Shown: positions 45,301-54,564 of the stretch, piece by piece
Position numbering within the stretch: the stretch's first letter is position 1
How the letters are laid out: each line of letters starts with the position of its first letter
Assembly: GCF_004343725.1 (NCBI RefSeq)
Contig: NZ_PTQW01000014.1
Span: 89,465 to 153,464, forward strand
Source of the DNA: Treponema sp. J25
Lineage (GTDB): Bacteria > Spirochaetota > Spirochaetia > Treponematales > Breznakiellaceae
Reading direction: 5' to 3'
DNA length: 64,000 bases
The notes under the pieces: model-generated
What the model was told of the DNA's origin: nothing
Seen by the model: only the letters and a program-made list of their open reading frames with translations
The model's database searches: none
Made by a program: the position numbers and the translations under genes

Positions 45301-46490
45301 CTAAAATTTTATAGGTTTAAGCGGTACTCCCATTATAGTAATATTAGTATCCGGGATAATAGTGTTCGCCATATTACATAAACCATTCCATCCCTTTATA
45401 GTACCACCAACCAGCCATTCGAATACTTCTCGAGTAAAGAAATAACAAAAGCCAACTGGTCCAAGAGTACTACTCCCGATTGTTAGTAACTTATTACGCA
45501 TGTCCGTCCTTGCTATATATTCTTCTGTAAACTTATTAACAAAGGCCAAAAAAGTATAGTGAGGTTTAAAATATTCACTTGCAATTGTCAACAATATCTC
45601 TTTTACTGTTTTTGAATATAATTTATTACTCTGTATAAGATCAGTCAAAACAGCTTTCATAGCAGAAACAGCACCTTCAGGAGTACTTTGCTGCTGAATA
45701 GCATTATAAGCGGTATACAGATTCTGAGCTATTCCCACCAGATCTTTTATTTCAGGGTTTTGAGTTCCCCAAATAATCAACTGAGAAGTCATTAGAGATG
45801 CACCACCTGCGGCTGTTCCTAATCCCACCCAACGAAGCCATCCTGTCCAAAACCAACCAATGAATTCTGGAGACCATTTATAAACAGCTAATCCTGCCAT
45901 AGTAGTAGCACAATATCCTACATACCACCAAACCGTATTCCATTCAATATCAGAACTAAGAATAGCCCTAGATCTCGGAAAAGGCTCTTGACGCAATTTT
46001 ATATCTCTTAGCAGATCCTTTTTATTTTGAATAATTATCCGACTTTTTTCTGTCACTGGCAAATTTTCTATAAAAGAAATTAAGTTATTTTCATAATCTT
46101 CAGCTAAAGCAGGATCTAATGCCCGCATTTTGTCTGCCACATTTTGGGCAGTAGAATTTTCAGAAAGCATAGCATCAATCAGAGCAAGTTGTTCTTCTCC
46201 TTTTTGTTCTTTTTGTATTTCAGACAGAACGTACTCTGGTTGGGTTGCTATAACTTCCATTTTAGAACTATCAATTTCTTCTGGAACAGCGTCTACCGAT
46301 ATACTCCGTGCCTTTTTATTAACAGACGGGAAATAACCATACACCTGTAACGATCGCATACGGTTTGCTAATGAATCTGTAGTACTAGAACTTTGCATTA
46401 AAACTATTTGTTGACTACATGAACCAAGACAAGACAAGACAAGACAAGACAAGACAAGACAAGACAAGACAAGACAAGACCTTTTTTCAT
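45301..46490 (-). CDS. Phase-variable lipoprotein, out of frame as sequenced (pentamer repeat in signal peptide)
   Basis: The ATG at 46488-46490 has an ideal ribosome site (TTAGGAGGTTGAAG) and starts MKKG. It is followed by 11 copies of the pentamer GTCTT (46426-46480), which encode the hydrophobic core of a signal peptide as repeating L-V-L-S-C. With 11 copies this frame stops at a TAG after about 25 codons. With 10 copies the same ATG reads M-K-K-G, three LVLSC units, L, then G-S-C: a perfect lipoprotein signal peptide with lipobox, continuing in frame to a 380-residue mature protein. With 13 copies it is also in frame; 12 is out. The mature part is helical with a hydrophobic middle (WNTVWWYVGYCATTMAGLAVY) and no known domain. 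This is the layout of a translational on/off switch. Promoter at 46526-46554. Confidence 0.8.
46426..46480 (-). repeat. Pentanucleotide microsatellite, 11 perfect units (phase-variation tract)
   Basis: Eleven uninterrupted AAGAC units on the plus strand, GTCTT on the coding strand. Unit length 5 is not a multiple of 3, so gain or loss of units by slipped-strand mispairing changes the reading frame of the gene at 45301-46490. Confidence 0.97.
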
Positions 46491-46525
46491 CTTCAACCTC
46501 CTAACTTTTTCTAAGTTTTGATTTA

Positions 46526-46554
46526 ATTTTAGTTTGACCCAAAGAATCTGTCAA
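46526..46554 (-). promoter_or_regulatory. Strong promoter of the phase-variable lipoprotein gene
   Basis: TTGACA (46549-46554), 17-base spacer, TAAAAT (46526-46531) on the minus strand. It shares CTTGACAGAT with the promoter of the poly-G gene and with the arg promoter. Confidence 0.75.
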
Positions 46555-46836
46555 GTGAAACAAGATTTTTTATTTTGTGGTCTTAGTAAAGCCTATCCCT
46601 GCAAAAACAATCTGCATTTTCTTATTTGGGAAAAGCATTTACCATATAACATAAAAAACGTGGGGAACAGGTATAAGCAAATCCAATATAGATCTCTTAG
46701 ATCCTAACTACAGACGCAGTATCTCCCCCTTTTTAAGGAGAGATACGAGAGGAAGGAAAAGGAAACCTCAGAATTTACGTCTCTGATTAGCGAAAACGAT
46801 TAATTAAAAAGGTCTCTATTCAAAACCAACTACCCT
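46555..46836. other. Intergenic between TPR lipoprotein and phase-variable gene
   Basis: AT-rich. A hairpin GTATCTC ... GAGATAC at about 46719-46750 is a likely end of the upstream transcript. No gene seen. Confidence 0.4.
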
Positions 46837-47235
46837 TTATTTAACCTTCTGCAGTTCTATCCGACCCAGTACCTTTTCTCCCAGCACTCGATACTGTTGG
46901 GGGAGTAAATCTCCATCGGGGCCTTCGTAGGCCTTAAGGAGTTCCCGGAATCGCTGAGCCGATGCGTCGTATTTCTTTTGCTTATATTGAATAAAGGCTA
47001 TCCCATACGTAGCTTCACACCACACCGATCGGTTAGCCGGAAAACGTTCAAGCATAGCTTCGTAATAACGGATAGCAGTAGTATAGTCATAGCGATCCAT
47101 CGCCTCTTGAGCCCGTTGGGTAAGTTCCATTGGGGAAAGGCCTTCCTCAATCACCGGCGGGGTTGAAGCACAGGAAAGGACCCCCAGCATGAGGGCTACC
47201 CATAGGCTTTTATAGAACCTTTTCATCATTGTCAT
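46837..47235 (-). CDS. TPR-containing lipoprotein (about 132 aa)
   Basis: A signal peptide with lipobox VLSC (Cys about 22 residues after the ATG at 47233-47235) is followed by a helical domain: AQEAMDRYDYTTAIRYYEAMLERFP and YGIAFIQYKQKKYDASAQRFRELL are two TPR-like repeats. Such small lipoproteins resemble the BamD/YbgF type scaffolds. The frame is open upstream to 47382 but that part has no signal peptide or ribosome site. Two further in-frame ATGs lie at 47229 and 47226. Function unknown. Confidence 0.72.
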   Translation of the reverse strand: MTMMKRFYKSLWVALMLGVLSCASTPPVIEEGLSPMELTQRAQEAMDRYDYTTAIRYYEAMLERFPANRSVWCEATYGIAFIQYKQKKYDASAQRFRELLKAYEGPDGDLLPQQYRVLGEKVLGRIELQKVK

Positions 47236-47479
47236 GACATGGATATAGCACAGTTTCCCTGATTGCACAAGGGCATGCCCCTCAAAAACAAGGGAATGTT
47301 CTGCCCGCCGTTCCTTCTTCTTGTTATTAATGAACCAATAGCAAAACCATCCCCTGGGCCCAATGCAGACAGCCATACTCATAGCCCCTTCATGGCCGAC
47401 CGACTCGGGGGACCCGCCCTACCAGGCCTTTCCCTCTTTACTATGCATACATTCACGATATCGGGATGAGGCTTTTCCC

Positions 47480-47824
47480 TTATTCCTCTTTGACGTACAA
47501 TTCGTCCCGGACGGGCAAACTTTTCTTTAGTTCCCGAATAAATTCCCGCGGATCTCCCATGGGCTCATAGGCATCGCAGAAATCCAGGTGACGACGCACC
47601 ACCGTGCAGTACTTGTAGACCTTTTCCTCGCCGAGCCGCTTACGCCACTTCCCCGCCGCACACCGGACCCGCAAAAAGTAGCGCTCATCCCCATCGGGAC
47701 TCGTAGGCACCACTTTGCAATGGATACAATTGGCGCAGTAGATTTTACCACTGAGGTAATCCGCCTCTTCCTCTGGAGCTTTTCTGAGAGGATCCTCCAC
47801 TTCTTGTACTAATCTTTCTGTCAT
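47480..47824 (-). CDS. Cys-rich small protein of unknown function (114 aa)
   Basis: YCANCIHCKV gives three closely spaced cysteines (residues 30, 33 and 36), and further cysteines follow at RVRCAAGKW, VYKYCTVV and LDFCDAYEP. This spacing suggests a zinc or iron-sulphur site. No signal peptide, so cytoplasmic. Good ribosome site (GAAGGGGGCGTC). The family is unknown to me; no neighbour suggests a role. Confidence 0.7.
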   Translation of the reverse strand: MTERLVQEVEDPLRKAPEEEADYLSGKIYCANCIHCKVVPTSPDGDERYFLRVRCAAGKWRKRLGEEKVYKYCTVVRRHLDFCDAYEPMGDPREFIRELKKSLPVRDELYVKEE

Positions 47825-48125
47825 GACGCCCCCTTCTTTTTGTTTTTAGCCCTTACTTTTGTTTTTACCGCTTCCCTAAAAAAGCCCCGCAGAATCTGCC
47901 CCCTAGGGCAACAGGAAACCCTCGCGGTTTCCCCTTTTCATGTATCGCTCCGGCTTTGCTAAAGCGGTTTTTAAACTATTACTGTATAAATATGCTACTT
48001 TTTATGATTCGTCAAGAGCACTTACCCCCCGTTTTTTAGATATATTTTAGAATATAAATAATTTTCTCATAAAAAAATATAAAATCTCTAGAATCTATAA
48101 AATCTCCAAGCATTCCCTTCTTCCC
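47825..48125. other. AT-rich intergenic region upstream of the arg cluster
   Basis: Bases 48000-48120 are very AT-rich and contain repeated AAAATCT/AATCTCC words. No supported gene. It may hold operator sites additional to the palindrome at 48142-48155. Confidence 0.35.
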
Positions 48126-48155
48126 TTGACAGATACTGCAAAAATATGCATATTT
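48126..48155 (+). promoter_or_regulatory. Promoter of argJBDGH with palindromic candidate operator
   Basis: TTGACA (48126-48131), 17-base spacer, CATATT (48149-48154). A perfect 14-base palindrome AAATATGCATATTT (48142-48155) covers the -10. Its AT-rich TGCATA core resembles half of an ArgR box, but no argR gene is in the window, so the regulator is inferred. Confidence 0.5.
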
Positions 48156-48257
48156 ATACCATGTATTACAAACATCTTCGTCTCCGTAGACCCTCCTAAT
48201 GTATGTACCAGGCGGCGCCCTGGAATCCCACCTTTTATCTTTTCAAGGAGTGTTATT

Positions 48258-49541
48258 ATGCAACAAGTTACGGGCGGTGTCTGTGCACCGCGGGGTTTTT
48301 CCGCCGGCGGTATTTGGTGTGGTATCCGTAAAAAGAACGATAAACGGGATCTGGCGCTCATCGTCTCTTCCGTGCCGGCGGCGGCGGCGGCCATGTATAC
48401 CACCAATCGGGTCGAGGCGGCCAGCATTCAGATTACCCGGGAACACCTGCGTTCAGGGCGCTGCCAGGCGATAATCTGTAATTCCGGAAACGCCAATGCC
48501 TGTACGGGCGAAGCGGGTCTTGCGGCAGCCCGCCGGATGGCCGCCGCCGCCGCCAAAGCCCTCAACCTGGAAGAGCACCTTGTGGCTGTCGCATCCACCG
48601 GGGTTATCGGCGTGCCCCTCCCCATCGAACGGGTAGAAGCCCACATCACCGAGCTCGTTCAGAACCTACGGAACGACGAAGCGGGCCACGCCGCCGCCCT
48701 GGAAGCCATCATGACCACCGACACCCGAAAAAAAGAGGTGGCCATCGAATTAATGCTCAGTGGAGTCCCCGTGCGGATTGGCGCCATGGCAAAGGGGGCT
48801 GGTATGATTCACCCCAACATGGCCACCATGCTCTGCTTTATCACCACCGACGCAGCGATTGCCCCCTCCCTTCTTGAGGTGGCCCTGCGACAGGCGGTAA
48901 GCCGCTCTTTTAATCGGGTCTCTGTCGATGGAGACACGAGTACTAACGATACGGTGCTGGTGCTGGCCAATGGAAAGGCCGGGAACCGGCCTATCGATAC
49001 CGATGGACCGGATTTTCAACTCTTTGCCACAGCCCTCGAAGAGGTTTGTATCACCCTGGCCCGCATGATAGCCCGGGATGGAGAGGGAGCCACCAAGCTC
49101 GTCACCTGCACCGTTTCAGGGGCGGAGCACGAAGAGGATGCGGCAGCCCTCGCCAGGGCGGTTATTTCCTCAAGTCTTGTCAAGGCCGCCATGTTTGGGG
49201 CCGATGCCAACTGGGGACGGATCCTCTGCGCCATGGGTTATTCGGGGGTTCCCTTCGATCCCAGTTTTGTACGGGTGCGTTTTGCCAGTGGAAGTGGAAA
49301 CGAAGAAATCCTTGTATGCGAGGGGGGGGCAGCAATCCCCTTTTCAGAAGAAAAGGCTAAACACATCCTTTCTCAGGAAGAGGTCCAGATTCTGATCGAT
49401 CTGGGACATAAAGCTTCCACCAGCACTGACACCCCCCGTGATACAAAGGGCGGAGCCGGTCAGAGGGGACATGCCGCTACCTGCTGGGGCTGTGATCTAA
49501 CCTACGAGTACGTTAAAATCAACGGTGATTACCGTTCCTAG
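48258..49541 (+). CDS. argJ: Bifunctional glutamate N-acetyltransferase/ornithine acetyltransferase
   Basis: Belongs to the ArgJ Ntn-hydrolase family. KGAGMIHPNMATMLCF contains the self-cleavage site before the catalytic Thr (about residue 188), splitting alpha and beta chains. VCAPRGFSAGG near the N-terminus, NSGNANACTG, DGDTSTNDTV and GADANWGRILCAMGYSG are further family blocks. It transfers acetyl from acetylornithine to glutamate, closing the cyclic arginine route. The start is the ATG at 48258 with AAGGAG; the frame extends upstream through the promoter. A run of eight G at 49322-49329 lies in the coding sequence. Confidence 0.95.
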   Translation: MQQVTGGVCAPRGFSAGGIWCGIRKKNDKRDLALIVSSVPAAAAAMYTTNRVEAASIQITREHLRSGRCQAIICNSGNANACTGEAGLAAARRMAAAAAKALNLEEHLVAVASTGVIGVPLPIERVEAHITELVQNLRNDEAGHAAALEAIMTTDTRKKEVAIELMLSGVPVRIGAMAKGAGMIHPNMATMLCFITTDAAIAPSLLEVALRQAVSRSFNRVSVDGDTSTNDTVLVLANGKAGNRPIDTDGPDFQLFATALEEVCITLARMIARDGEGATKLVTCTVSGAEHEEDAAALARAVISSSLVKAAMFGADANWGRILCAMGYSGVPFDPSFVRVRFASGSGNEEILVCEGGAAIPFSEEKAKHILSQEEVQILIDLGHKASTSTDTPRDTKGGAGQRGHAATCWGCDLTYEYVKINGDYRS

Positions 49542-49631
49542 GAGAGCCGGTTCCTGCAAGATATATCCGATTGTCATGAAGGGAATAAAAAACGAACAAA
49601 TAGCAACAGAAGAGAAAGAGAGGTTAGGAGA

Positions 49632-50519
49632 ATGAAAGAACATGTTATCACCAATGAAGATCGGTCCCGGGTGCTGATCCAGGCCCTTCCCTATATTCAG
49701 CGATTCATGGGGAAAACGGTGGTGGTTAAGTATGGCGGTAACGCCATGATTAATGAGGATCTGAAAAAAGCGGTGATTCAAGACCTGGTGCTCCTTTCCT
49801 GCGTCGGGATCCGCACGGTCCTTGTCCACGGAGGGGGTCCAGAAATTGAAACCATGCTCAAGCGGATCGGCAAAGAAAGTCGCTTTGTGAATGGGCTTCG
49901 CTATACCGATGAAGAAACCATCGATATTGTCCAGATGGTGCTCTGTGGCAAGGTGAACAAGGACCTGGTAGCCCTTATTCAGGAAGCGGGAGGAAAGGCC
50001 CTGGGGCTTTCGGGACTCGATGGGGCCCTGCTCCAGGCCCGGCGATTTACCGCCGGAGGGGCCGACTTAGGGCTTGTGGGCGAAGTGGTAGGAGTAAACA
50101 CCACCGTCCTTACCGACGCCCTTGATCGGGGCTATATTCCGGTAGTTTCATCGGTAGCCTTCGGCATTGAGGGCCCTGACCGGGGAAAAAGTTTTAACGT
50201 GAACGCCGATACGGCCGCCGCCCAGGTGGCGCGGGCCCTGCGGGCAGAGAAACTCATCCTGATGACCGACGTAAAAGGGATACTCCGGAACGTGGAAGAC
50301 CCCGATTCGCTGATCAGCGAAATTGCCCGCAGTGAACTGGACGAGCTTATTTCCCAGGGAATTGTTAGTAAGGGGATGATACCCAAGGTAGACTGTTGTA
50401 AGATAGCCCTGGATGGGGGTGTGCAGAAGGCCCACATTATCGATGGGCGGATTCCCCATGCGCTCCTCTTAGAACTCTTTACCGACGAAGGCATTGGCAC
50501 CCAGGTGGTGCAGGGATAA
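49632..50519 (+). CDS. argB: Acetylglutamate kinase
   Basis: Amino-acid kinase fold: VVKYGGNAM, VLVHGGGPEIE, FVNGLRYTDEET, LSGLDG, NVNADTAAAQVARAL and KLILMTDVKGIL are all present. It phosphorylates N-acetylglutamate, the second arginine step. 295 residues with an N-terminal helix (residues 1-25) of the kind that mediates arginine-sensitive hexamers, so feedback inhibition is possible. Ribosome site TAGGAG. Three bases before argD. Confidence 0.96.
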   Translation: MKEHVITNEDRSRVLIQALPYIQRFMGKTVVVKYGGNAMINEDLKKAVIQDLVLLSCVGIRTVLVHGGGPEIETMLKRIGKESRFVNGLRYTDEETIDIVQMVLCGKVNKDLVALIQEAGGKALGLSGLDGALLQARRFTAGGADLGLVGEVVGVNTTVLTDALDRGYIPVVSSVAFGIEGPDRGKSFNVNADTAAAQVARALRAEKLILMTDVKGILRNVEDPDSLISEIARSELDELISQGIVSKGMIPKVDCCKIALDGGVQKAHIIDGRIPHALLLELFTDEGIGTQVVQG

Positions 50520-50522
50520 GGT

Positions 50523-51839
50523 ATGAAACAGGATACTCAGAGAGAAGCGTCTCTTAAGGTTCCCAGGCCCCTCGAAGGAGGCAAGGCCGCCGCGGCCTCG
50601 CCAACAAGCAAAAATCTGCTGTGCGAGGGGAAGGCCACTTCAATGGAGGCCCTCATACAGGAAGCCGCCACTTCTTTTATGAACACCTACCATCGGCTTC
50701 CCGTGGTGTTTAGCCATGGGAAAGGGGCCCGGCTCTATGATGTAGAAGGGAAGGAATACATCGATTTTTCTTCGGGCATCGCGGTAAACTGCCTTGGCCA
50801 CAGTCATCCCACCCTGGTCCAGGCACTCCAGGAACAGGCGACGCGGCTTCTCCACACATCGAATTACTTTTTAAGCGATACCTCCGTGGCCTTTGCCAGA
50901 ATGCTCTGCGAAGCAGGACGTCCCCTCGCTCTGGAACGGGTGTTTCTCTGCAATTCCGGCGCCGAGGCGAACGAGGGGGCCATCAAGATTGCCCGCAAGT
51001 ATTCCCGGGATAAGTATGGGCCGGGACGCCACCGGATTATCACCCTGCGGGGAAGTTTTCACGGGCGAACCATTACAACCCTTTCTGCCACAGGACAGGA
51101 CAAATTCCACCAGCACTTTGACCCCTTTACCGAAGGCTTTATCTATGTGCCTGCCAACGACGTAAGGGCCTTTCAGGCAGCCCTGGATGATACGGTCTGT
51201 GGGGTGCTCATGGAGCCCATCCAGGGGGAAAGTGGTATCCGTCCCCTGGAAGCCTCCTACGTCCAGGCCGTAGCGGAGCTCTGCGCCCAAAAGGACGTGC
51301 TCCTCATGTTTGACGAAGTCCAGAGCGGCGTCGGCAGAACGGGTTCTTTCTTTGCCTGCGAAGCCTTTGGGGTTAACCCCGATGTGGTCACCCTCGCCAA
51401 GGGACTTGCCGGTGGGGTTCCCGTAGGAGCAATCCTGGCGGGGAGAAAAACCGCAACGGTCCTTGGAGTGGGAGACCATGGCACCACCTTCGGGGGCAAT
51501 CCCCTGGCGGCCGCGGCAGGATTGGTGGTCCTCAAAACGGTGAATAATCCCTCCTTCCTTGCCGAAATTCAGCGAAAGGGGGACCTTATTCAGTCCGTCA
51601 TCCGGGGATGGAATGTGCCGGTTATTACCGAGGTCCGCGGCAAGGGGCTCATGATTGGTATCGACCTCACGGTGGATGCCTGGCCTGTCTTAGAACAGGC
51701 CCTGAACAAAGGGGTGGTCCTTCTTACGGCGGGCCCCAAAACCCTGCGGCTCCTGCCGCCCTACGTGATTTCCGACGAGGAACTAAAAGAGGGCTTAGCC
51801 ATTATACGGAATATTCTTGATACCATACAGAAGGAGTGA
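50523..51839 (+). CDS. argD: Acetylornithine aminotransferase
   Basis: PLP class III aminotransferase. IDFSSGIAVNCLGHSHP, FLCNSGAEANEGAIKIARKY, SFHGRT, MFDEVQSGVGRTG (Asp for PLP) and TLAKGLAGGVPVGA (Schiff-base Lys) identify ArgD. It forms acetylornithine from the semialdehyde. Starting at 50523 the protein has a 40-residue low-complexity extension; the ATG at 50643, which has AGGGGAAGG upstream, would give the usual 398 residues and may be the true start. Confidence 0.94.
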   Translation: MKQDTQREASLKVPRPLEGGKAAAASPTSKNLLCEGKATSMEALIQEAATSFMNTYHRLPVVFSHGKGARLYDVEGKEYIDFSSGIAVNCLGHSHPTLVQALQEQATRLLHTSNYFLSDTSVAFARMLCEAGRPLALERVFLCNSGAEANEGAIKIARKYSRDKYGPGRHRIITLRGSFHGRTITTLSATGQDKFHQHFDPFTEGFIYVPANDVRAFQAALDDTVCGVLMEPIQGESGIRPLEASYVQAVAELCAQKDVLLMFDEVQSGVGRTGSFFACEAFGVNPDVVTLAKGLAGGVPVGAILAGRKTATVLGVGDHGTTFGGNPLAAAAGLVVLKTVNNPSFLAEIQRKGDLIQSVIRGWNVPVITEVRGKGLMIGIDLTVDAWPVLEQALNKGVVLLTAGPKTLRLLPPYVISDEELKEGLAIIRNILDTIQKE

Positions 51840-51842
51840 ATC

Positions 51843-53102
51843 ATGAAAAAGAAGATTGTCCTGGCATATTCGGGGGGACTGGATACGACGGTTATCATCC
51901 CCTGGCTTAAGGAAAACTATGATTGCGAGATTATCGCGGTCTGTGTGGATGTAGGACAGGAAGCAGATTGGGAAAGCATCCGCCAGCGGGCCCTTGCCAC
52001 CGGTGCGGCCGCCTGTCATGTGGCGGATGTCAAGAAAGAATACGTGGAAGAGTACGTGTGGCCCGCCCTTAAGGCCGGGGCGGTGTACGAAGATAAGTAT
52101 CTGCTCGGAACTTCCACCGCCCGGCCCCTCATCGCCAAGGTGCTGGTGGACTATGCCCGCAAAGAAGGGGCCCAGGCCATTGCCCACGGAGCCACCGGTA
52201 AGGGGAACGATCAGGTGCGCTTCGACCTGGGAATCATGGCCTTTGCGCCGGATCTGGAAATCATCGCCCCCTGGCGCATCTGGAACATCAAGAGCCGGGA
52301 AGAAGAAATCGAGTACCTGGAACAACGGGGGCTGCCGGTGCCTATGAAAAAAAGTGATTCCTATAGCCGGGACGATAACCTCTGGCACATCTCCCACGAG
52401 GGGCTTGAACTAGAGGACCCCGCCAACGAACCGAACCTGGAACGGATGCTCAAGATGACGGTTCCCCCAGAAAAGGCCCCCGACAAGCCCGAATACGTGG
52501 AAATTGAATTCGAACGGGGTATCCCCGTCGCGGTAAACGGTAAACGGATGGATGGGGTGGCCCTTATCCGAACTTTGAATAAGATTGGTGGCGCCCACGG
52601 CGTGGGTATCGTAGACCTGGTAGAAAACCGGGTGGTTGGGATGAAAAGCCGCGGTGTATACGAAACCCCCGGGGGAGCCATCCTGTACTATGCCCACCAG
52701 GAACTGGAACACCTCTGCCTTGACCGGCAGACCTATGCCTTTAAACAAATGGTGGCCCAGAAGATGGCCGAACTCATCTATGGGGGACTGTGGTTTACGC
52801 CCCTGCGGGAAGCCCTTTCGGCCTTTGTGGACAGCACCCAGCGGACCGTAACCGGCACGGTGCGGGTAAAGCTTTACAAGGGCTCTATCTCTGGCGCGGG
52901 GGTTCGTTCACCCTATTCTCTGTACAATGCCAGTATTGCAAGCTTTACCACCGGCGAGTTGTACAACCATGCGGATGCCAAGGGCTTTATCCGCCTCTAT
53001 GGGCTTCCGGTACTGGTCCGGGCGCTTATGGAACAGGGGAAAGGGGCCGCTTCCATTTCCCGGCATGGCAGCGAAGCCAAAAGCGACGGCGTAGCGGGGT
53101 AA
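51843..53102 (+). CDS. argG: Argininosuccinate synthase
   Basis: The N-type PP-loop [14 protein letters not shown] (residues 6-19) binds [40 protein letters not shown] and [18 protein letters not shown] C-terminal blocks (here [14 protein letters not shown]) define ArgG. It joins citrulline and aspartate. 419 residues. Ribosome site GAAGGAG. Three bases separate it from argH. Confidence 0.97.
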   Translation: MKKKIVLAYSGGLDTTVIIPWLKENYDCEIIAVCVDVGQEADWESIRQRALATGAAACHVADVKKEYVEEYVWPALKAGAVYEDKYLLGTSTARPLIAKVLVDYARKEGAQAIAHGATGKGNDQVRFDLGIMAFAPDLEIIAPWRIWNIKSREEEIEYLEQRGLPVPMKKSDSYSRDDNLWHISHEGLELEDPANEPNLERMLKMTVPPEKAPDKPEYVEIEFERGIPVAVNGKRMDGVALIRTLNKIGGAHGVGIVDLVENRVVGMKSRGVYETPGGAILYYAHQELEHLCLDRQTYAFKQMVAQKMAELIYGGLWFTPLREALSAFVDSTQRTVTGTVRVKLYKGSISGAGVRSPYSLYNASIASFTTGELYNHADAKGFIRLYGLPVLVRALMEQGKGAASISRHGSEAKSDGVAG

Positions 53103-53105
53103 ACG

Positions 53106-54497
53106 GTGGCACAGGTACTATGGTCCGGCAGGCTTTCTGCCACCCCCGATGAGGAAGCTTTTGCCTTTGAATCATCCATTACGGTAGACCAGCGGCTCGT
53201 TCTGGAAGACATTGAGGGAAGTATTGCCCATGTGACCATGCTGGGTGCCCAGGGGATTATCCCTGAAGAGGCGGCCCAGAAAATAGGCGAAGAGCTTAAG
53301 CGGATTGCCGCGGATATTACCGAGGGGAAGCTCGTCATCGATACGGGGGTGGAAGATATTCATTCATTTATCGAGGGGGTCCTGACGGCCCGGCTCGGCG
53401 ATGTGGGACGGATGGTTCATGCGGGCCGGAGCCGCAACGACCAGGTGGCCGTGGATGTGCGGCTCTACCTGAAGCACCATATTCCTGAACTCCAGGAAGA
53501 ACTCCGGCAAACCGGGGAAACCCTCCTTTCGGTAGCGGAGCAGCACCTTACCACGGTGATGCCCGGCTACACCCACCTGCAGCGGGCCCAGCCGGTGACC
53601 CTGGCGCATCACCTCGTGGCCTGGGCGGCGGGTCTTGAGCGGGATAGGGCGCGCTTTGCCGATGCCCTTGCCCGGCTCGATGAATGTCCCCTGGGATCGG
53701 GGGCCCTGGCGGGTTCTACCCTTCCCCTTGACCGGGAAGCCACAAGCCGGGCCCTGGGGTTTCGCAGGCCCACCATTAATTCGATGGATTCCGTGGCAGA
53801 CCGGGACTTTGCTCTGGAAGTAACGTCCTGCTGTGCCATCACCATGGTACATCTTTCCCGCTTTTGCGAAGACATCATACTCTGGGCCACCGAGGAATTC
53901 GGTTTTATCGAACTGGCTGAACAATGGAGCACCGGGTCTTCCATCATGCCTCAAAAGAAGAACCCCGACTTTGCGGAGCTTATCCGGGGCAAGAGCGGCC
54001 GGGTCACGGGTGACCTGGTCACCCTTCTTACCCTCCTCAAGGGGCTTCCCTATGCCTACGACCGGGACCTCCAGGAAGATAAGGAAGCCCTCTTCGATGC
54101 TCTGGATACCCTTCGGGCATCCCTCAGGATGTTCCGGGGGATGCTCGCCAGCGCCCGGTTCCGGACTGAGCGGATGGCCCGTTCCTGCCAGGGGGGCTTT
54201 CTCGAGGCCACCGATGTGGCGGAGTATCTGGTACGCCGGGGGCTCCCCTTCCGCAGGGCCCACGAAGTGGCCGCTCAGGTGGTTCGGGACTGTATCGCGG
54301 CAGGCCAGCGCCACATTGGGGAGCGCACCCTGGAGCAGCTTCGGGAACGGTCCGAACTTTTTAATGAGGATATTTACGAAGCCCTTTCCCCTCGGGCCTC
54401 AGTGGAAAGAAGAAGAACCGCCGGCGGCCCTGCCCCGGAGGAAGTCCAGCGACAAATAGGGGAACTGCGACGCCGGTTTAGCCGGAAAGAAGGCTAG
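53106..54497 (+). CDS. argH: Argininosuccinate lyase
   Basis: Fumarase/aspartase superfamily: VEDIHSFIE, HAGRSRNDQVAVDVRLY, GYTHLQRAQPVTLAHH and the signature loop GSSIMPQKKNPD with the catalytic Ser. It releases arginine and fumarate, the last step of the pathway. The start is a GTG three bases after the argG stop. Last gene of the operon, which lacks argC and argF; these must be elsewhere. Confidence 0.97.
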   Translation: MAQVLWSGRLSATPDEEAFAFESSITVDQRLVLEDIEGSIAHVTMLGAQGIIPEEAAQKIGEELKRIAADITEGKLVIDTGVEDIHSFIEGVLTARLGDVGRMVHAGRSRNDQVAVDVRLYLKHHIPELQEELRQTGETLLSVAEQHLTTVMPGYTHLQRAQPVTLAHHLVAWAAGLERDRARFADALARLDECPLGSGALAGSTLPLDREATSRALGFRRPTINSMDSVADRDFALEVTSCCAITMVHLSRFCEDIILWATEEFGFIELAEQWSTGSSIMPQKKNPDFAELIRGKSGRVTGDLVTLLTLLKGLPYAYDRDLQEDKEALFDALDTLRASLRMFRGMLASARFRTERMARSCQGGFLEATDVAEYLVRRGLPFRRAHEVAAQVVRDCIAAGQRHIGERTLEQLRERSELFNEDIYEALSPRASVERRRTAGGPAPEEVQRQIGELRRRFSRKEG

Positions 54498-54516
54498 CCC
54501 GCTACGGGATAGTGGT

Positions 54517-54550
54517 GTGGAGCCGCGCCTCGCCTAATGGGCGGCTCCAC
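54517..54550. terminator. Hairpin after argH
   Basis: GTGGAGCCGC (54517-54526) pairs perfectly with GCGGCTCCAC (54541-54550). No T run on the plus strand. It probably ends the arg transcript and separates it from the convergent lipoprotein operon. Confidence 0.65.
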
Positions 54551-54564
54551 GGGATAGAAAAACT

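Noticed and set aside
46465..46467. TTG inside the pentamer tract as the real start of the lipoprotein gene
   Set aside because: It gives an open frame but has no ribosome site and no basic n-region for a signal peptide, whereas the ATG at 46488-46490 has both in the 10-unit form.
46426..46480. Pentamer array as a CRISPR or protein-binding repeat array
   Set aside because: Units are five bases with no spacers and lie within a coding frame behind a ribosome site; slippage tract fits better.
49322..49329. G8 run in argJ as a phase-variation tract
   Set aside because: It is in frame within conserved sequence of a housekeeping enzyme. Single G or C runs of seven or eight also occur in other intact genes here (about 10100 and 10533), so length alone is not evidence.
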